Source: Shewanella sp. 10N.286.48.A6 | GTDB taxonomy: Bacteria; Pseudomonadota; Gammaproteobacteria; Enterobacterales; Shewanellaceae | NCBI RefSeq assembly: GCF_002873135.1 | Contig: NZ_MCVI01000036.1 | Span: 1 to 53,687 of the forward strand | Direction of reading: 5' to 3' | DNA length: 53,687 nucleotides | Shown: piece by piece, positions 19,582 through 27,852 of the stretch | How positions within the stretch are numbered: the stretch's first letter is position 1 | How the letters are laid out: each line of letters opens with the position of its first letter | The notes under the pieces: model-generated | Seen by the model: only the letters and a program-made list of their open reading frames with translations | Databases searched by the model: none | What the model was told of the DNA's origin: nothing | Translations under genes and position numbers: made by a program

Positions 19582-20241
19582 TTATTGAATTTCAGCTAAA
19601 ATATAGCCAATGCCTCTAACAGTTTTAATCAGTTCTGGGGCCATTTTTTTACGTAAATGATGAATATGCACTTCAATGGAATTACTGCCGACTTCATCCC
19701 AACCATAGGTTAATTGCTCAAGCTGGCTGCGGGTTAGTACTCGCCCTGCTGATTGGGCAAACTCCAATAACAATTGATATTCCCGCCGTGGCAGATTGAT
19801 TAATTGCTCTCGAAAATGCACTTCACAACAACTGAAATCGATGGTCAATGCGCCGAAACTAAATTGATTGTTATCTAAGCCGTGTTGGCGGCGAACAATC
19901 GCTCGCAGTCTTGCAACTAATTCCCGCACATCAAACGGTTTACTGAGATAATCATCTGCGCCAATGTCTAAACAGTTTAAGCGAGTATCAAAATCCGTAT
20001 TGGCTGTAAGCACAATAATCGGCAAAGATACTCCCGCTTTACGCCAGTGCTTTAATAAATCTTCGCCATTGCCATCAGGCAAACCTAAATCAAGAATAAT
20101 GGCGCTAAAATCTTCATTATCCAGCGCCGCTAATGCTTGGTTATAAGAACATAAGTGATCCACTTGGATCCCTTCTTTAGCCAAACTCAAAACCACGCCT
20201 TGTGCTAATAACTGATTGTCTTCTACTAACAATACCCGCAT
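19582..20241 (-). CDS. OmpR-family response regulator (QseB/PmrA type)
   Basis: 219 aa. Receiver with Asp51 (IILDLGLPDGNG), Thr/Lys switch residues (VLTAN, KPFDVREL), and a winged-helix output domain (PRREYQLLLEF, NSIEVHIHHLRKK). AAGGG lies about 6-7 nt upstream of the ATG. It is 47 nt after the apbE stop, so co-transcription is likely. The probable target is its own operon, but no operator was identified. Confidence 0.92.
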   Translation of the reverse strand: MRVLLVEDNQLLAQGVVLSLAKEGIQVDHLCSYNQALAALDNEDFSAIILDLGLPDGNGEDLLKHWRKAGVSLPIIVLTANTDFDTRLNCLDIGADDYLSKPFDVRELVARLRAIVRRQHGLDNNQFSFGALTIDFSCCEVHFREQLINLPRREYQLLLEFAQSAGRVLTRSQLEQLTYGWDEVGSNSIEVHIHHLRKKMAPELIKTVRGIGYILAEIQ

Positions 20242-20288
20242 CGGTTATTCCCTTATTACTTTTATAATAACTAAAGCGCGATTTAAGC

Positions 20289-21227
20289 TTATCTAAACAC
20301 TTTAAAGTCAACACCTTGCCCACTCAAAAAGGCTTCAGCAGCTGCGCCTTTTAACATTGCCATGGTCGATAACATTCCCGCGGTTACGCTATTTGGCCCT
20401 AATACCGTCACTGAAAGCGGCGCTTGCTCCACAGGATAACCTGTTCGAGGATTAATAATGTGGCCATAGCGTTTTTGATCCACTTCAATGTAGCGCCGAG
20501 TGGTGCCGCTAGTGGCTAATGCGCCTTGGCGTATGGTTAACAGCGCCGCGGCATTATCCAATTGCTGCGGGTTTTCAATCCCCACTTGCCAGCCATTGGG
20601 GTTAAGGATGGGACAGGCAATATCGCCGCCAAAATTAACTAACACAGAGATATCAGGCCAACGCTTGCTGAGTAATTGCGCTGTACTATCCACCGCATAC
20701 TCTTTGCCTATGCCACCAAAATCTAAACTCATTGCTGCAGGCATAGTCAATTTGCTGTCAGTAAAATCAATGGCGCTAAAATCCACTAGCTTTAATGCCG
20801 ATTTAATCGCACTAGCTGGTGGCACTTGATGACTACCATCAAAGCGCCACAACTTCATTAAAGGACCTGCGCTGATATCAAAAGCGCCGTCACTTAATTG
20901 ATAACATTGCTGGGCAAATTGCAGTAAATGCGCCGTTTCAGCATCAATGTTAACCGCCTGCCCTTGGGCATTGTTGAGTTGCCAAACAATATTACCTTGT
21001 AAAAAACGGCTATATTTACGCTCTATTCGTTTGGCTTCAGCCACAGCGATATTTAACATCTGCTGGGCAATGCGCTCATCATCTAGTCGCATTAACATTT
21101 CACATGGACTTGCCATGGCGCTAAATGAACCTAAAAAGCCCCAAGGGCGACGTGTAAGCGTCGCGACCTGTGGGGCCTTAGATGTAGCGGCTTGTGATGT
21201 AACAACGGCTTTATTTAACAAGTTCAA
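20289..21227 (-). CDS. apbE: ApbE-family FAD:protein FMN transferase
   Basis: Transfers FMN from FAD to a Thr/Ser of an exported target protein. Motifs: ISAGPLMKLW near residue 130, LDFGGIGKEYAVD (FAD/Mg site), LVNFGGDI, HIINPRTGYP and SVTAGMLSTMAM. It has no visible signal peptide or lipobox, unlike most ApbE proteins, which are periplasmic lipoproteins. The open frame has only a TTG start at 21227; the next ATG is inside the conserved fold. The true start or export route is therefore uncertain. It lies 42 nt after the DUF3570 gene and 47 nt before the regulator, in one operon. Confidence 0.88.
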   Translation of the reverse strand: MNLLNKAVVTSQAATSKAPQVATLTRRPWGFLGSFSAMASPCEMLMRLDDERIAQQMLNIAVAEAKRIERKYSRFLQGNIVWQLNNAQGQAVNIDAETAHLLQFAQQCYQLSDGAFDISAGPLMKLWRFDGSHQVPPASAIKSALKLVDFSAIDFTDSKLTMPAAMSLDFGGIGKEYAVDSTAQLLSKRWPDISVLVNFGGDIACPILNPNGWQVGIENPQQLDNAAALLTIRQGALATSGTTRRYIEVDQKRYGHIINPRTGYPVEQAPLSVTVLGPNSVTAGMLSTMAMLKGAAAEAFLSGQGVDFKVFR

Positions 21228-21269
21228 TAACTCAGTTGCTTTTGGTTTATTTATATTAAGACTATTTAT

Positions 21270-22580
21270 TTAAAACGAATAGCTTATTTGCGCTACGATT
21301 GCTTTCACCGATGGAAATAAATCCTGATTATTTAACTCACCAGGGATATCTGTGCCGTTGTTTTCAGGGTTTTGCTGATAATACTCAATACGATAGCTAA
21401 GTTCATGGCCGCCAGATAAGCGATGGCCAAACTTAAGCCCTACAGTATATGCTGACATGTCACCAATGCGATAATCCGCACTGGCATACTCAGGTAATGC
21501 AGCTTCTGTGCGCAAAAATGGCTGATAAAACTCAGCAGCTTGCTGCTGGTAATAACGCAAATGCAGCTGGCCATATAAGCTTGGGGTAAAGTAATAGCGA
21601 TAATGGGTTTCTAAAGTGTGCGCTTGAATATCCCAGTCATCAGTATTGTAGCGATAAGAGAAATCAATCACCCCTGAGTCCAATGCGCCTTTTGCTAACA
21701 AGAAAACACTGTGCTTAGTGCGCGAGTCTGGGCGGTTTTCATAGCGATAACCATGGGACTCACCGTTACCATCGACCATACTGAGAATTTTATAGGGATC
21801 GGTCATATAGCCCGACACACTTGAAAAACCGTAGTTGGCTTGCATTAACCAGTTACGATTCAAGATTTGGGTCACACCTAGCATGACATCAGCGGTTTGC
21901 TTGGTGTCATCAGCGTCTAATCGAGTGGCGTCAAATGCAGCTTGAAAGGCATCATCACCATCATAATCACCGCGAAATACCATTTCTGATAATGCCACAG
22001 GACGACCGCCAACAGGATCAACAGTATCATTAGTATAGGCACCCGATAAGGCAAGAGTGGTGTTGTTTTTGTTAAAACTGCGCTCCACACCCGCATTTAA
22101 GCCTAATGATAAATAATCGTATTCTTTAGAGCCATAAACACCCAAGTTAACCGTCCAGTCAGGATTTAAAATCTCCTGCCAATTGGCACTTAACTGCACC
22201 CGGGTATCTTGGAACGTATCATCAAGGGGCGTTTCACCTGGGGCGACCGTATACTCTCCCTTACCTGAAGGTCGTGTAAAGGTTTGGCTGATGGATTGTG
22301 CTACAGCGCCAGAAGCTGAAGCGCCGGTTAAGCTGTCGACAACGATTTTCATATCGAGCAGCGAATCTTCACCAAAGGCTTTTTGCACATTACCAATAGC
22401 TTCAACGGCTTGTACACGGTCTTGCTCACCGTAATACATAATGGCGGCATCGACTTTCCAATCATCGTTTGCCGGTACCGGCTCTTGTGCGCTAGCTTGT
22501 TGTGACAACAAACTGCAGCTAGCCATGGCCAATGCACTAGCGATGCTTTGTTTCGGCGTTAGTTTCGAAGTTAGTTGCAT
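21270..22580 (-). CDS. DUF3570 outer-membrane-like protein with ApbE flavinylation motif
   Basis: 436 aa: signal peptide (LLSQQASAQ), a short N-terminal domain, then a series of amphipathic beta strands rich in aromatic residues ending in F (IAQISYSF), the signature of an outer-membrane beta-barrel. Near the N-terminus of the mature protein is D-S-L-T-G-A-S-A-S (residues 82-90, bases 22311-22337). It fits the Dxx(S/T)GA(T/S)x(S/T) site used by ApbE in NqrC and RnfG. GGAGG 6 nt before ATG 22580 sets the start; the gene overlaps the DUF4266 stop by 10 nt, indicating coupled translation. Function unknown. Attachment of FMN is my inference from the motif and the neighbouring apbE. Confidence 0.85.
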   Translation of the reverse strand: MQLTSKLTPKQSIASALAMASCSLLSQQASAQEPVPANDDWKVDAAIMYYGEQDRVQAVEAIGNVQKAFGEDSLLDMKIVVDSLTGASASGAVAQSISQTFTRPSGKGEYTVAPGETPLDDTFQDTRVQLSANWQEILNPDWTVNLGVYGSKEYDYLSLGLNAGVERSFNKNNTTLALSGAYTNDTVDPVGGRPVALSEMVFRGDYDGDDAFQAAFDATRLDADDTKQTADVMLGVTQILNRNWLMQANYGFSSVSGYMTDPYKILSMVDGNGESHGYRYENRPDSRTKHSVFLLAKGALDSGVIDFSYRYNTDDWDIQAHTLETHYRYYFTPSLYGQLHLRYYQQQAAEFYQPFLRTEAALPEYASADYRIGDMSAYTVGLKFGHRLSGGHELSYRIEYYQQNPENNGTDIPGELNNQDLFPSVKAIVAQISYSF

Positions 22581-22810
22581 CCACAACCTCCACCAGCTAA
22601 TGAGCGTCCGCCACTGGTGCCTTCTTTACTGAAGTAAATATGGTCATCCAATGCTAAATCTAACTTTTCATTATTAAGTGCCATATCAGCGCGGGCAAAT
22701 TGATCCTTCTCCCACGGCTCTACCCCTAAACTCGAACAGCCTGCTAAACTGCTGATAATCGACAAGGCCAATAACAGCTTAATGTATTGCTTAAAACTCG
22801 ATTTTTTCAT
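22571..22810 (-). CDS. DUF4266 small lipoprotein ending in GGGCGCN
   Basis: 79 aa. Lipobox SLAGC puts the lipid-modified Cys near residue 25. The mature part is only about 55 residues (PWEKDQFARADMALNNEKLDLALDDHIYFSKEG) and ends in Gly-rich GGRSLAGGGCGCN, with two cysteines in a C-x-C arrangement. The terminal C-G-C looks like a metal or thiol/disulfide site and could be the substrate of the thioredoxin-like protein encoded 4 nt upstream. No function is known to me. It overlaps the DUF3570 start. Confidence 0.85.
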   Translation of the reverse strand: MKKSSFKQYIKLLLALSIISSLAGCSSLGVEPWEKDQFARADMALNNEKLDLALDDHIYFSKEGTSGGRSLAGGGCGCN

Positions 22811-22814
22811 TGGC

Positions 22815-23294
22815 TTATTCCTTTAATAACAGTTGAATTTCATGTTCGTAAGCAGGCTTGTTCTTGTCAAAAAAACCAACATGACGCTGAACTAATTCGC
22901 CTTGGCGGTTAAATAAATAGCTACTTGGCATACCAGGTAAATCAAACTCCCTTGCCACATCCCCTTCTGGGTTAAAGCGTAAATTAAAATTAGCGGGGAT
23001 TTTAGTGAGGAACTCATGGGCTAACTCAGTATCAACATCAAGATTGATAGCAACCACTTCAAAGCCTTGCAGCTGGTATTTGGCCTGCATCTGGTTCATC
23101 CAAGGAAAAGACTTTCGACATGGACCGCACCATGATGCCCAAAAATCCACATACACCACCTTGCCAGCAAACTCTTTCAAGCTAGTTTCGGTGCCATCTT
23201 TGGTTAGTACAGTATGCTCAAGTGAAGGCGCGGCAAATAATGGGCCGCTAAAGGCCAATGTGAGTAACAAACTCGCTAGTAATGATCGCTTCAT
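22815..23294 (-). CDS. TlpA-like periplasmic thioredoxin
   Basis: 159 aa from ATG 23294: signal peptide (LLASLLLTLAFSGPLFA), then a thioredoxin fold with WASWCGPCRKSFP (CGPC) and the cis-Pro region LPGMPSSYLF. It is a redoxin/AhpC-TSA type thiol reductase. A frame open to 23333 adds 13 residues with no better ribosome site. First gene of the DUF4266-DUF3570-apbE-two-component operon. A likely task is to keep the Cys pair of the DUF4266 protein reduced, by inference. Confidence 0.88.
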   Translation of the reverse strand: MKRSLLASLLLTLAFSGPLFAAPSLEHTVLTKDGTETSLKEFAGKVVYVDFWASWCGPCRKSFPWMNQMQAKYQLQGFEVVAINLDVDTELAHEFLTKIPANFNLRFNPEGDVAREFDLPGMPSSYLFNRQGELVQRHVGFFDKNKPAYEHEIQLLLKE

Positions 23295-23627
23295 GGAGTC
23301 TCGCTTTGTTAGTTTTAATTTTTGAGGAGTCATGAATGACTAATTTTTAATGATTCAATATCATCTAAGTTAAATCTTCAATCTTAAGGTTTTATTAAGC
23401 ATTGTGACGAGTTAGTTTAACAGAGTGTTAAGTTGGAGAGTTAAATAGGTAAAGATTAACCCGTTAACAAGGTCTGACGAGTATAGGATAGCGAACAAGA
23501 GTTGGTTAATGAGGACTAATAATCACCGCGCTAGCACTAACGCCATGACGCGGTCTTGAAGCAATAGCTAGAACAACCGCTGATACGCTGCTCAATAGGC
23601 TTAGTTCAACACAACTGGTGACTGTGT

Positions 23628-24194
23628 TTACCCGCCGATGATTCTCGAGACTAAGCCCTTATCGTGGGTAAATTCGGCCAGTATTATTCCGGCCAAATGC
23701 AAACTGATAAACGGAATAAAATACCACAAGGCAAGTTTATGCACGGTTTCAGCTTGGTGTTCAATTGACTCTGGCCCAAATTCAATCAACAAGCCTGTGG
23801 AGACCGATAACGCAATACCCAGATAAAATAGCCAATATACCCACGCTTGAAATTTTTCACGGCCGCTAGCCTGTTTACTGAATGCGCTAGGGTATTGTAA
23901 ACCGCATTTTGCCATATAGATAAACCGCAGCGACACAAAAACAGCCACCGCATAACCAAAATATAGGTGCCACTGGAACATCACATTACGGATACTTTTA
24001 GCAATGATGACGGCTTGTTTATCGCTGATGAGTAAATCAAGCGGCAATAGCCCTTGTTGGATCATCTCTGCCATATGATTTTTCTCCATCCAGCCTAAAC
24101 GCAGTAAGATGGTTAACAGCATCACCAACATCGACAACGCAAGCCCCCAATGCAGAAGACGATGGATAGCAGGGAAATGGCTGTGAGTACTCAT
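23628..24194 (-). CDS. Cytochrome b561 family protein
   Basis: 188 aa from ATG 24194, chosen because TGAGG lies 5 nt upstream. Four membrane helices with paired His heme ligands: HRLLHWGLALSML in helix 1, QWHLYFGYAVAVF in helix 2, and HQAETVHKLALWYFIPFISLHLAG in helices 3-4. An inner-membrane di-heme electron carrier that oxidises quinol or passes electrons to periplasmic partners. No partner gene is adjacent. Ends RIIGG. Confidence 0.88.
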   Translation of the reverse strand: MSTHSHFPAIHRLLHWGLALSMLVMLLTILLRLGWMEKNHMAEMIQQGLLPLDLLISDKQAVIIAKSIRNVMFQWHLYFGYAVAVFVSLRFIYMAKCGLQYPSAFSKQASGREKFQAWVYWLFYLGIALSVSTGLLIEFGPESIEHQAETVHKLALWYFIPFISLHLAGIILAEFTHDKGLVSRIIGG

Positions 24195-24303
24195 AAAAAC
24201 CTCAGCGATTGAAAGTGAATGATTATTATAAGAGGTAAAACTTAACATTTGCTTATGCTAGATCATTGAGCGTTTCACCTTACCAAGCCAATAACATTCA
24301 ATA

Positions 24304-24359
24304 ACCTCGGTTCAAACACCTCGGTTCAAACTCCTCAGTTCAAACTCCTCAGTTCAAAC
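24304..24359. repeat. Four tandem copies of a 14-bp unit
   Basis: ACCTCGGTTCAAAC occurs twice, followed by two copies of the variant TCCTCAGTTCAAAC, perfectly in phase. It lies in the gap between the cytochrome b561 promoter side and the der terminator. No coding frame. Confidence 0.9.
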
Positions 24360-24377
24360 ACCAGTAAATCAGAGACA

Positions 24378-24418
24378 TAAAAAAACCTGAATCACTTTGC
24401 AGTCATTCAGGTTTTGCT
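24378..24418 (-). terminator. Terminator of der
   Basis: AACCTGAATcac and gTcATTCAGGTT form a stem around TTTGCA with A runs on the left (T run on the minus strand), about 20 nt after the der stop. Confidence 0.75.
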
Positions 24419-24436
24419 TAACACGCAGAAAATAAC

Positions 24437-25903
24437 TTATTTTTTGCGGCTATTAATGTGGCTCATTGCGCGTTTACGGCGACGCTCTTGACTAATGGTT
24501 AGCTTTTCATGGCGGCCTTCAAATGGATTAGCTCCCTCTTGAAAGCGCATTTGAATTGGCGTACCAACAACTTTCAATGAACGACGGAAGTAGTTCATCA
24601 TGTAACGCTTGTATGAGTCAGGTAACTTGCTTACTTGGTTACCGTGTACCACAACGATTGGCGGGTTATAACCACCGGCATGGGCATACTTAAGCTTCAC
24701 TCGGCGACCATGTACTAATGGTGGCTGATGATCATCTTGTGACATTTGCATAACGCGGGTCAGCATTGAAGTACTTACGCGGCGCGTTGCACTGTCATAG
24801 GCTTCTTCAATTGACTCGTATAAATGACCAACACCTGTGCCATGAAGCGCTGAAATAAAGTGAATGCGGGCAAAATCGATAAAACCTAAACGGCGATCTA
24901 ACTCACTTTTGACACCTTCTTTAAATGCTTGGTCAAGACCATCCCATTTATTCACAGCAAGTACAATTGCACGACCAGCATTAAGCGCAAAACCAAGCAA
25001 ACCAAGATCTTGCTCTGTAATACCGTCTTGAGCGTCGATCACTAACAAGACAACGTTAGAATCTTCAACTGCTTTCAGGGTTTTAATCACTGAAAACTTC
25101 TCAATAACTTCATGTACTTTCGCGCGGCGACGCACACCAGCAGTATCAATTAATACGTATTGACGACCTTCACGTTCCATTGGAATGTAAATACTGTCAC
25201 GAGTCGTACCTGGTGCATCATAAACAACCACACGCTCTTCACCTAAAATACGGTTAGTTAGCGTTGATTTACCTACGTTAGGCTTACCAATAATCGCAAG
25301 CTTAATCGGCAGATTTTGTAGACGTTCTTGCTCAGCTTCGGCTTCTTCTTCGGTGTACTCGCGTACATCTTCAACTTCTTCACCGTCTTCTTGGCGAGTA
25401 ATACCCATAGCTTCAGCATAAGGCGCTAAAGAGTATTCAATCATATTGGTAACACCGCGACCTTGCGCAGCTGCCATTTGATAAACTTCACCTAAACCTA
25501 ATGACCAAAACTCAGCACAGGCTGAATCAGCATCAATACCATCAACTTTGTTAGCAACAACAAAGGTAGTTTTATCACGGCTACGTAAATGCTCAGCAAT
25601 CGCTAAATCAGCTGCTGTTAAGCCTGCACGAGCATCAGTTAAAAATAGCACCACATCTGCTTCTTCAATCGCCGCTAGCGATTGTTCAGCCATCTTAGTT
25701 TCAATCCCTTCTTCAGTGCCATCGATACCACCAGTATCAACCACAATGAATTCATAACCAGCTAAAAACGCACGTCCATATTTACGGTCACGAGTTAAAC
25801 CAGGAAAATCGGCGACAAGCGCATCTCTTGTGCGAGTAAGGCGATTAAATAAAGTTGACTTACCAACATTAGGTCGCCCCACAAGGGCCACTACAGGGAT
25901 CAT
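24437..25903 (-). CDS. der: Ribosome-biogenesis GTPase Der (EngA)
   Basis: 488 aa with two tandem GTPase domains: [14 protein letters not shown] (about 8-21) with DTGG and NKVD, and [15 protein letters not shown] (about 208) with DTAG and NKWD. A C-terminal KH-like domain ends [12 protein letters not shown]. Acts in 50S subunit assembly. Last gene of the rlmN-to-der cluster, but a hairpin terminator separates it from bamB. AGAGG precedes the ATG. Confidence 0.98.
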   Translation of the reverse strand: MIPVVALVGRPNVGKSTLFNRLTRTRDALVADFPGLTRDRKYGRAFLAGYEFIVVDTGGIDGTEEGIETKMAEQSLAAIEEADVVLFLTDARAGLTAADLAIAEHLRSRDKTTFVVANKVDGIDADSACAEFWSLGLGEVYQMAAAQGRGVTNMIEYSLAPYAEAMGITRQEDGEEVEDVREYTEEEAEAEQERLQNLPIKLAIIGKPNVGKSTLTNRILGEERVVVYDAPGTTRDSIYIPMEREGRQYVLIDTAGVRRRAKVHEVIEKFSVIKTLKAVEDSNVVLLVIDAQDGITEQDLGLLGFALNAGRAIVLAVNKWDGLDQAFKEGVKSELDRRLGFIDFARIHFISALHGTGVGHLYESIEEAYDSATRRVSTSMLTRVMQMSQDDHQPPLVHGRRVKLKYAHAGGYNPPIVVVHGNQVSKLPDSYKRYMMNYFRRSLKVVGTPIQMRFQEGANPFEGRHEKLTISQERRRKRAMSHINSRKK

Positions 25904-25924
25904 GATTTTGCCTCTAAAAACTTT

Positions 25925-25965
25925 AAAATAAAAAGCCCCCGGAACACACTTCCAGGGGCTCTAAT
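25925..25965 (-). terminator. Terminator between bamB and der
   Basis: On the minus strand AGCCCCTGGAA-GTGTG-TTCCGGGGGCT (one mismatch/wobble) followed by TTTTTATTTT, just after the bamB stop. Confidence 0.85.
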
Positions 25966-25982
25966 AAGGTTTGCTATTCAAT

Positions 25983-27170
25983 TTATGGCAGTACAATCGT
26001 CGCGATTTTGCCGCTACGACCTTGCACATAAATTTTATCTCCAACCACTACTGGTTGTGAGAATAAACCATCACTATCAACCTCAACACGTCCAGCGACT
26101 TCGCCAGAGTTGCGGTCAATAAAATGTAAGTAACCTTCAAAGTCACCTACAACAATATAAGAGCCTATAACGGCAGGTGAAGTTAAACTACGATTCATTA
26201 ACGTAGAGTTACTCCATAATTCAAGACCGTTACGTCTATCTACTGAATAAATTCGGCTGTGGTCATCGACTAAGTATAGTCCAACCCCTGCTGTCGCTAA
26301 TTCATTGAAGCTTGAATACTTACGCGTCCATACAACACGACCCGTTCTTAGCTCCATAGACACTAAGTTACCATTGTAACTTACCGCGTATAAATTATCG
26401 CCCAAAATTAACGGTGTCATGTCCACATCGGCCATACGAGTAAACTCGTTACCACCGGTTGGGTTAAATACCGCCTGCTCCCAAGCCACTTGTCCATTGT
26501 TTTTGACAATAACCGCTATTTTACCATCAGCAGTGCCAAGGAAGAAACCACCTGAATCATAAGCTGCTGAGCTAGTGCCGCGTAGCGTTAGATTTGGCAG
26601 TTGCATCTCATGGGTCCACAGTTTAGCACCGTCATCAATATCAAATGCTTCAAAGTTACCATCACTGGTATGCACGCCAACTGAATCTTCAGACACAGTT
26701 GGAGCCGATAACAGCTCACCGCTTGCAACTGCTGACCATACGGTCTCACCGGTTTGAGCATCTAATGCCACCAATAAACCAGACTCGCCGCCAATAAAGA
26801 CTTTATTACGGCCAGCGGTAACGCCTGCGGCAATACGTGCCTCTTTCGTTTTCGCCAGCTCAGTATGTTTAAATTCTGAAGCTAAGTCTTTACGCCAAGC
26901 CACTTTGCCTGTTGCTTCTTCAAAGGCGACGACCTCACCGTTGCGATCGGCCACATATACATGGTCATATCGAATAGCCGGTTTAAGTTGAGAATAAAAG
27001 TCACCGACTCCGCCCCCAACCTTGGCATGCCAGTTTACTTCGGGAAAAACAGTTGCTTGAATTTCAGTTAGTTCAGTAACAACTTCTTCTTCATTATCAT
27101 TTGAAGAACAAGCAGATAGCAATGCGACGCTTAAGCCCGCTGCTAGCAAAGTTTTGCATAAAGACTTCAT
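25983..27170 (-). CDS. bamB: Outer membrane assembly lipoprotein BamB
   Basis: 395 aa lipoprotein (LLSAC lipobox, Cys at about 21) with an eight-bladed PQQ-like beta-propeller: repeated motifs such as VVAFEEATGKVAWRKDL, LVALDAQTGETVWS, LVSMELRTGRVVWTRKY and IYSVDRRNGLELWS. Non-essential subunit of the BAM complex that folds beta-barrels in the outer membrane. 12 nt after yfgM, same operon. bamE of the same complex is at 47281. Confidence 0.97.
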   Translation of the reverse strand: MKSLCKTLLAAGLSVALLSACSSNDNEEEVVTELTEIQATVFPEVNWHAKVGGGVGDFYSQLKPAIRYDHVYVADRNGEVVAFEEATGKVAWRKDLASEFKHTELAKTKEARIAAGVTAGRNKVFIGGESGLLVALDAQTGETVWSAVASGELLSAPTVSEDSVGVHTSDGNFEAFDIDDGAKLWTHEMQLPNLTLRGTSSAAYDSGGFFLGTADGKIAVIVKNNGQVAWEQAVFNPTGGNEFTRMADVDMTPLILGDNLYAVSYNGNLVSMELRTGRVVWTRKYSSFNELATAGVGLYLVDDHSRIYSVDRRNGLELWSNSTLMNRSLTSPAVIGSYIVVGDFEGYLHFIDRNSGEVAGRVEVDSDGLFSQPVVVGDKIYVQGRSGKIATIVLP

Positions 27171-27182
27171 TCGGCTAATTCC

Positions 27183-27800
27183 TTATGCCTTGTTTAAATT
27201 GTCTAGCTTCATTTGTAATGCAGGACTGGTTAACGAACCGCCGTTATCAACAGCAGCTTGGTAAGCTGAACGTGCACTATCCATGTCACCTTGACGCACA
27301 AGTAAATCGCCTGTTAACTCATCACGTTGAGCATTAAATGCTTCATCGGTAATTTGCTCTAATGTCGCAATTGCAGTGCCGATGTTACCTTGCTCTGCTT
27401 GCACGCGAGATAGACGTAACGTCGCTAAAGACTCTAAAGCAGCACCCGGTTTTGCAGCAATGATTTTAGTAAAAGCCGCTTCTGCTTTATCTAACTCGCC
27501 TGCATCGACAGCAGCTTTAGCTGACATGAGTTCAAGCAAGGCTTGGTAACCTTTTTGATCGTGCTGTGCACCAAACTCAGCGATAGCTGCTTGTACTGCA
27601 CTGCTGTCGCTGTTAGCAGTAATGCGTTGGAATGCTTCTGATGCAGCTTCCGATTTTTCAATTTTTACGTCAGAGTAATAATTCCAACCGTACAATCCAC
27701 CTAGACCTACGACTGCACCCACAATGATTGAGCTGCCGTAATCTTTCCAGAACTGCTTAATAGCATCTACTTGTTGTTCTTCTGTGCTATAAATTTCCAC
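27183..27800 (-). CDS. yfgM: YfgM-type ancillary SecYEG translocon subunit
   Basis: 205 aa: short cytoplasmic N-terminus (MEIYSTEEQQVDAIKQFWKDYG), one membrane helix (IIVGAVVGLGGLYGWNY, about 22-40), and a periplasmic tetratricopeptide-like domain. The GTG at 27800 gives the family N-terminus MEIY and stands 8 nt after AGGGG; a GTG two codons upstream is too close to it. Helps hand over periplasmic proteins to chaperones. Between hisS and bamB as in other gammaproteobacteria. Confidence 0.92.
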   Translation of the reverse strand: MEIYSTEEQQVDAIKQFWKDYGSSIIVGAVVGLGGLYGWNYYSDVKIEKSEAASEAFQRITANSDSSAVQAAIAEFGAQHDQKGYQALLELMSAKAAVDAGELDKAEAAFTKIIAAKPGAALESLATLRLSRVQAEQGNIGTAIATLEQITDEAFNAQRDELTGDLLVRQGDMDSARSAYQAAVDNGGSLTSPALQMKLDNLNKA

Positions 27801-27852
27801 GCGCACTTCCCCTTTCTATTCAGTTCTGTTTTTTATTAGCTAAGGGCTAATA

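Noticed and set aside
24304..24359. CRISPR-like array.
   Set aside because: Units are 14 bp, directly adjacent, with no spacers and no cas genes in the window.
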